Part shown: piece after piece, positions 57,870 to 64,000 of the stretch | Position numbering within the stretch: the stretch's first letter is position 1 | Layout: each line of letters begins with the position of its first letter | Source: Acestrorhynchus altus | Taxonomy: Eukaryota > Chordata > Actinopteri > Characiformes > Acestrorhynchidae | Assembly: GCA_034509495.1 (NCBI GenBank) | Contig: CM067504.1 | Location: 42,514,093 to 42,578,092, forward strand | Direction of reading: 5' to 3' | DNA length: 64,000 nucleotides | Notes under the pieces: model-generated | What the model was told of the DNA's origin: nothing | The model's database searches: none | Seen by the model: the letters and a program-made list of their open reading frames with translations, nothing else | Made by a program: the position numbers and the translations under genes

Positions 57870-59960
57870 TCACATGTCCAGCTTGCGGAGGCTCATTCTG
57901 CTAAAGGAGTCCCTGTGGACGAGAACGAAACCACAGTAAGTACTGCGTTTCATCTGCAGTTAATGTGGAGAAAAATCGGTGGGTTGTTCTACCTCATGCT
58001 GTCCGTTTGCTGCTTGTCAAAGTGGAAAAAGTGCAGTTAGTAGTGAAATACAACCATGAAAGGAACGGTCTTTTCTAATGTCACCAGTATTTCTATTGGA
58101 CCAGAACAAGATTAATAAGTCATAAAGATCAAACTGGGTCGTGGCACGGCCAGGCCCTGACATACAGCCCTGCGGGCCTCCACAGAGTGCGGTCATCCAG
58201 ACATCTACTGGAATTAGTAACTGGACCGGGTTAATGGGCTTCACAGCAGCTGGTGGAACGGTTCTCTAACCTGTGAGAGTTGACCTGTAGCACAGGTTTG
58301 TAGAGCTGGGGAATCTTCCGGTTAATGAGGGGCTGAAGGGCCTCTTTCAGCCTGTGGTAGTTCCTCTCCAGCTCTCGCTGATACTCCTTCTGGTCTGGAC
58401 CTATCAGGCTTTTGTTTTTGCGTAGGGCGTCTTCACATCTGATAACGAACAGGAGAAAAAGAAAGATGATCTGAAAGTCTGAAAACTGGGAGGACCAAAC
58501 AGACGCTGTCTCACCTCTTTGTGAAGTCCTTAAAGCAGAGTCTCAGTTTATTATGGTGCCTGTAGAGTTTCGGATCGCTGGGAATCTCGGACAGGAACAC
58601 CTGGGCAACCTCGAGCGGACCCTGTGGAGGAACAAATGCAAGTCATCTGCGTTACAGACGTCAGTGCAGTCACAGCTCACCGGTAGATCAGATCAGACCG
58701 CCGTCTGCAGCCACACTACAGCTTCTACCCGAGCGACGCTCAGCTGCTAATGACGCCCCGTTCAGCGGCAGCAGACACGTCCAATATTCACATCGTTTTA
58801 TTGCTGTTTGATACAAAATTTCACTCCTGATTTGATCTGTCCTGTGTTTATTTACTCCAACACTGGACACATTAATATCTCACCGCTTGATCATTGACAT
58901 CCTGTGACTTTATTAACGTAATGTTTTAATAGAGTATATTAAAGTGCAGCCTTCACTGCTACTCGCTGAGCCAATCACCTGGTTCACTGTAGTTCCCACA
59001 GACCCCTGCAACACCATCTGCAGCATCTTGGCATCTGCAGGGTCCTGGTGTGTGGCGAAAGCCAGTTCCTGGGTCTTTTTCTGCATGTCCTCAATGGCCA
59101 CCTCAATGGGCATGGAGATGATCTGAGGGCAGAAGAGCAGACGGTGTGAATGTACGCAGTTTGTAGAACAGCCGCGTGGAGACGTTACGCTGCCGTCGGC
59201 ACAACATCGACACGGCAAATGCATTGTGAGGACAGACTGACTGAACTCGACTCGCAGGAGTACACAGAGCCACTCATTAACCAGGCTGGAGACACTGCTC
59301 AAGTACCTCCTCCTTGTGGATGATGTTGATGCGGGTTTTGATGTAGGGGAAGGCGTGGCTGGTGGTGAGAATGGTCTTGCGCTTGTACTGCTCGTGCAGA
59401 TCTCCATGTGCTCGGCCGTCCAGTGTGAACGGCGTACAGTAAACGAAGCGCCGCAGGTTGTAGTTCTTGTCAAAATATGTGATGCGGTCCTTCATCTCGT
59501 ACGTGTCAAAGTATGGCTCCACGTACGTGATCTGAATAAACGCCTGCAAAAGAAAGAGCAGCATTTTATTTATTTTACACTGCTGAACACAACAACTCCA
59601 TCACAGCAGAACAGAGAACCCTTCTGTTACAATTACAGAACAAGTAATGAGTATTAAATTACAAATTACTAGCAGGAACGCTTTACCATCACACCAGCTA
59701 AAGACCCCCAAGTCTGTGCAAGTTAGAATTTGAGTCCTTCTGTATAAACATGTTTTAAAACCAGCCTTCAAAGCCCTCAGTGACCCACAGTTCTCTGTGT
59801 AGGCCGTGGGGTGTTGATGCCCCCTGCTGGACCCACACGGTGGCGTAAGAATTCTCAGAAACTGGGTTTTTAAAACTCTCAGCCACTGAAAGGTACCATC
59901 TACAAATGACACCACTTCCATTTCTGAATTCATCAATTTGACCAAATGCACACACACACA

Positions 59961-60020
<60 letters not shown>

Positions 60021-60341
60021 CCTTATTCGGATCCAGTTTACACTTGTCCACTGGATTGGAGTCTTTAATGACTTCAACTTGATCCTCGCCAAACCTCTCG
60101 CCATAGAAACCCTGAGAAACAGAACCGCCGTGAGGTTCAGACTAACCAATCAGAAGTGAAGCAAAATATGGAACCAAATATTCAAGCACTTCCCCTGAGG
60201 GTGTACCTCCAGCCGATGTGAGATTTCAGCCAGTTTGGTGATGGCTGGCTCTTTGTACACAAACTCCTGCTCATCCAAGTCCCCAAATTTACAACCGTAA
60301 AACCCAACTCTGAAGTAAGTACCGAACATCCGCTTTCCATC
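57870..60341 (-). CDS. dock7: Dock7, 3' portion (last seven coding exons)
   Basis: Exons on the minus strand, 5' to 3': 60207-60341, 60022-60111, 59307-59543, 58979-59122, 58515-58621, 58271-58438, 57870-57912; all in phase, 307 residues plus stop. They encode the C-terminal half of the catalytic DHR2 domain: DGKRMFGTYFRVGFYGCKFG, YVEPYFDTYEMKDRITYFDK, TLDGRAHGDLHEQYKRKTIL, ELAFATHQDPADAKMLQMVL and QGSVGTTVNQGP (the lobe that senses nucleotide in DOCK proteins), then a Lys/Arg-rich helix and the tail SFSRMSLRKLDM. It does not overlap the 598 codons of the plus-strand 5' part, so the two are halves of one gene, not paralogues. Roughly 1,200 codons between them are absent. Upstream exons must lie beyond 64,000 or be lost. 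Confidence 0.95.
59948..60016. repeat. (CA)n microsatellite at a dock7 splice donor
   Basis: On the minus strand the donor of exon 60022-60111 (GTAGGTGTGTGT) runs straight into the GT array. A shorter CA run is at 57716-57737. Confidence 0.92.
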
Positions 60342-60764
60342 CTGTAACAAACACAGTCAGCGATGAGCACGGACACCAGCGCCTCTTCCTCCACAGCTCC
60401 ACAAACAGAACACACCTTCTGCTCTATAAGAAGTGAAACACTGAGATACTGAGTGCTGAACTGGAGTCAGAGCTCTGAAGGTCAGGTTGATTTGGCACCA
60501 AATCATCAGATTCTAACAGAAACGGAAACAGTCTGATGAGGAAGACGTGCAGATGTAGAGCAGCAGAGGAACAGAACACTGAGAAACTGGAGCAGCTCAG
60601 AACATTAAACACGTGGAAGATCCATCAATACAGTAAAAGACATGTATACTGTATTTCTGGACTCGGAGGCGTCACAGACAATGTACAGACTGTGTGAACT
60701 GTGTGGTTTTGACCGTCTCCAGTGATTCCAGAACTTTCTATTCAGATCTGTTTATAGACACACC

Positions 60765-60830
60765 ATCCGTCCGTCCGTCCATCCATCCATCCGTCCGTCC
60801 GTCCGTCCGTCCATCCATCCATCCATCCAT
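60765..60830. repeat. (CCGT/CCAT)n tetranucleotide repeat
   Basis: Alternating CCGTCCGT and CCATCCAT blocks. Confidence 0.93.
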
Positions 60831-60879
60831 ACACACACACACTTATATAGTGCAGTGAAAGTATTTACCTCCTGATTTT

Positions 60880-60985
60880 CACCACTTCTGTATGAGTAGA
60901 TCAATAAATATTGATCAGATCAGTCTATCATCAGTTATCATCAGTTATTGATCCCGATCACCTTCATCTTCCTTCACTATAGAAC
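60880..60985. repeat. Dispersed repeat, inverted partner of 45765-45855
   Basis: CAATAAATATTGATCAGATC and TGATCCCGATCACCTTCATC match the reverse complement of the copy at 45765-45855. Confidence 0.75.
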
Positions 60986-61014
60986 TACAATCACACACAT
61001 CCTTCAGGGTGCAA

Positions 61015-61560
61015 CTATTTTTTATGATGAATTTATTTCAAACAGTTTGCTGTAAAAACTGCGACACAACAAAGTCACCAAATTTCATGAAGACATTTGA
61101 CTGAACACAGTCAGGCTTGAATGCAGGAACAGAAAGGTTTAGAAGGTTTTGGGCATCACTGAAGAACAGTAAGAACCTCATACAGAAGAAAGAACCACAG
61201 ACGTGCGGAAGGCATCATTCACATGATTGAAAACGTTACCAAATATGTGAGGAACCGCAGGTCTGCCTGCAGTAACGTTCCCAATCCAATCTCAACGCTC
61301 ATTTCACATTTCACTGAGCATGTGTTTCACATCTGGATTAAAGCTAAGATCACCAGACCAACACCTAAACACGGTGGAGGAAGATGGACAGTATGGCAAT
61401 GTTTTGTTCCCTCTGGATCTGGACAAATTCCTATTGTTAACAGAACCAGGACGTCTGTCTTGTTCCAGTGAAATTCATAAGAATAACAAAACAAGCAAAT
61501 CCACACAGAATGAACAGAAACATTAATGTTCTGGAGCAATTATTTGAAAAGCCAATGGAG
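61015..61560 (+). mobile_element. Tc1-like transposon remnant
   Basis: The plus-strand frame near 61320-61430 gives KHGGGRWTVWQCFVPSGSGQ, the KHGGGSVMVWGCF-type catalytic core motif of Tc1 transposases. Flanks are non-coding and frameshifted. Confidence 0.75.
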
Positions 61561-61794
61561 GTGCTGTGGAAGGACTGGTTTAATCCCAATTAAAGCAGTT
61601 TAGCACAGAATTGTGGGATTAAATGATTCAATTCTATTAAATTTGATTTCATTTGGGTTTGATTAGAGATTTAAAACCACTGTTCTGACCCGTTTCTCCA
61701 GGAAGTCCAGCATCATTGGTGTATTTTTCATAACTGGTTCAAAAAGGGAAACTGTCATCATTTATTAAACGTAGTTTCCTTTTTACTGTAGATC

Positions 61795-62115
61795 AGCACA
61801 TACAACCACAGTCATGGAGACGACTGCTGGCCTGACCGCTGTCCAGAAAACGATCATGGACCCCCTCCACAAAGAGGGTCAGCAACAGAAGGTCACTGCT
61901 GTATCAAAGCATATTAATGGAAAGTTGTCTGGGAGGGGAACATCCCATAGTGGGAGAAGGTGCCCAAGCAACAGGGAACCACAGCTTCAAGAAGACTGTC
62001 CAGAAAAGTGGATTCAAGAACTTCAAAAGGGGTTCCAAGTTCAGTGTGAAGTTCCCCAGTCTGTGATGGTTTAGGGGTCATCTGCTGGTGTTGGTCCACT
62101 GTATTTTATCAAGTC
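61795..62115 (+). mobile_element. Internally deleted Tc1-like element
   Basis: The N-terminal helix-turn-helix region (LTAVQKTIMDPLHKEG, then AVSKHINGKLSGR) is followed directly by the much later PQSVMV...SSAGVGPL segment, so most of the transposase has been deleted in one step. A TAG interrupts the right part. Confidence 0.8.
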
Positions 62116-62508
62116 CAGAAGGTTTAGAGGTTTAGAGGTTTAGAAGTTTAGAGGTTTAGAGGTTTACAGGTTTAGAAGTCTAGACGTTTAGAGGTCTAGA
62201 CGTTTAGAGGTTTAGAGGTCTAGACGTTTAGAGGTCTAGAGGTTTAGAAGTTTAGAGGTTTAGAGGTCTAGACGTTTAGAGGTCTAGACGTTTAGAGGTC
62301 TAGACGTTTAGAGGTTTAGAAGTTTAGAAGTTTAGAGGTTTAGAAGTTTAGAGGTTTAGAAGTTTAGAGGTTTAGAGGTTTAGAAGTTTAGAGGTTTAGA
62401 GGTTTAGAGGTTTAGAAGTTTAGAGGTTTAGAGGTTTAGAAGTTTAGAAGTTTAGAGGGTTAGAAGTTTAGAGGTTTAGAAGTTTAGAGGTTTAGAAGTT
62501 TAGAGGTG
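62112..62508. repeat. 8-bp tandem repeat (GTTTAGAG/GTTTAGAA)
   Basis: About 48 units of GTTTAGAR with a GTCTAGAC variant, starting at the right end of the deleted Tc1-like element. Confidence 0.93.
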
Positions 62509-64000
62509 CTGATTTTACCAGCAGGACTCAAAACCTCTCATACGGCTCATAAATATTCCAATAATCTGATTTTAATGAGATTTAAGGAGAACTGATCTAC
62601 AGTTGAACTAAAAAGACGGGACATATTTCAGAATGAATGACAGTTTTTGACCTTTTTGAATAAAATTCTGAACAAAAAGAAAGTATTCTGTGAGATTCTC
62701 GACAGTCGGGTTAAATCGCACATCATTCCGAACTGAGCGTGTTTTCTCAGAGGAAAACCGATGAGCCGAGACGAGTCTGAGAGGAGAGAGACGGACAAGC
62801 CTGAGCCTGTTAAACAGACAGCGTGAGGGTGACAGGACAGGGACAGAGGAGGGAGTTAAAGAGACAGAGACTATAAGCTGCAGTGAGTCTGTATCATACA
62901 AGCCGGCCAGTCAAACGTTCGGCCGGTCTCGGACACTGGCCGGCCAAGTAGATTTTAGGGGGTTTGTGGTTGACGGACAGCGATGCTGATAGAGGACAGC
63001 GCAGGGACGCAGACCTGGGGGACAGTGTGCAGTCAGCAGTGAGGACGGGGAGTGGGCGACATGACGTGTGCCAATCAAACGCAACTCCAGGCTGAGCCAA
63101 AGCAGGCCAGTCAAAGGGTCAACTCCCTACGATCGGTTAACCCCCCGCAGTTATTGTTTTACTCAGCTGGACAATGTCCATCTTTATACCCCTTATTGAT
63201 CACAGGACTCCGCCTGCCTGATCAACTCCATCTGCACTGACATCTGCAGATCTTTCAACGTGGCTACAAAGATGTGGAGCGGTCAGCTGTCTGAGATGGC
63301 TCAGCCCCCTCCGGTTCATCAGTCTGTTTAAGCATTATTAAAGCAACAGAAACAAACCCTGAAACTATAGAAACTTACCACAAGACACAATAATTAAAGT
63401 GGGAAGAGGAGGGGTCAGCAACCAGGGGATGAAAAAGGAGAGAACAGAATAAATATTTAATCAGGGAATCTGGAATCTCTCCCAAAGACAAACAAAAACA
63501 AACAGAAGATGACAAACGGCACCACAAATCAACGTCACTCAACACAACACACACAAGCCCAGAACCACAACATGCTGCCGAGGAGGGAGGAGACGAGCGG
63601 GCAGGAGGAGGAGGCTGAGTGTGGGACAGATCACATGCTGTTATGGGACGGACAGTATCGTAATGATCATGCAGTAATAAACCATGAAGACTGAGATATT
63701 AATACCCAAACACGCAGAACTCTCAGAACTCAGGGGTCGATTTAATTCTGAACTCAACACAAAACTTCAAACGGAAAAACATTTTACCATTTTGTGAGAC
63801 CGAGTGATTCTTTTACTGGATGAGACTGGAATTATAACCAGTATGACTGGACCAGTTCACTGGAACATGTTTATGTTAATCCTCCAGTAGATATGAAAGA
63901 GAAACAAACACTGCAGCTGGGTTTGTTTAGAGAGACGGTTCCTTTGAGACGGTCCCGAGGGAACCCTGCATAAATACAAATGACTGCACATACATTCAGA

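Larger units (their letters stand above)
60342..64000. other. Presumed dock7 intron, no exon recognised
   Basis: Between the last exon found and the window end I see only repeats (listed) and, from about 62,520 on, sequence without recognisable content. A donor-like GTAAGT on the minus strand at about 63,373-63,378 was considered but no Dock7-like coding sequence precedes it. Confidence 0.55.

Noticed and set aside
61795..62074. 86-codon frame as a novel DNA-binding gene
   Set aside because: It is the helix-turn-helix end of a Tc1-like transposase fused by deletion to a later segment, with a TAG stop.
62112..62508. Interstitial telomeric repeat
   Set aside because: The unit is 8 bp (GTTTAGAR), not TTAGGG.
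63370..63440. Possible further dock7 exon with a GTAAGT donor on the minus strand
   Set aside because: The preceding sequence is pyrimidine-rich and does not translate into anything like Dock7.

Overview
The window is nuclear genomic DNA from a vertebrate, almost certainly a teleost fish. The genes are split by GT-AG introns and all have clear vertebrate orthologues, and the introns are packed with Tc1-like and hairpin (MITE-type) repeats, microsatellites and minisatellites of fish type. I suspect an otophysan (characin, catfish or cyprinid relative) but the sequence alone does not settle the species. There are no operons, CRISPR arrays, tRNAs or rRNAs that I can support.

Layout, left to right. 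1-11.2 kb is intergenic, with simple repeats and degenerate transposons. 11.2-24.75 kb holds atg4c on the minus strand (10 coding exons plus a probable 5' untranslated exon), with two very large tandem arrays in its introns. 24.75-25.68 kb is a short divergent promoter region shared with dock7. 25.68-46.88 kb holds the first 15 coding exons of dock7 on the plus strand. angptl3 (7 exons, minus strand) is nested whole in dock7 intron 14 at 40.5-43.1 kb. A 100-N gap lies at 47,271-47,370. After it, 47.4-51.1 kb is repeat-rich spacer. usp1 (8 coding exons, plus strand) lies at 51.6-56.6 kb, and the last seven exons of dock7 lie on the MINUS strand at 57.9-60.3 kb. The remainder to 64 kb is presumably dock7 intron.

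The gene set is the conserved USP1-DOCK7(ANGPTL3)-ATG4C block of vertebrates. However, the two ends of dock7 are in opposite orientation on either side of the gap, and about 1,200 codons of its middle are missing. The simplest reading is a scaffolding error: the left contig is inverted and joined on the wrong side. A real inversion with a breakpoint inside dock7 would give the same map.

Coding quality differs between genes. dock7 (both parts), angptl3 and usp1 read cleanly through every splice junction. atg4c carries an apparent one-base deletion in its first coding exon and an in-frame TGA in its fourth, so as assembled it would not make a full Atg4C protease.

The genes act in separate processes: Atg4C is an autophagy cysteine protease, Dock7 a guanine nucleotide exchange factor for Rac/Cdc42, Angptl3 a secreted lipase inhibitor, and Usp1 a deubiquitinase of the Fanconi/translesion pathways. 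They share a neighbourhood, not a pathway. Exon limits below were worked out by eye from splice consensus, codon phase and remembered homologues; no search was run.
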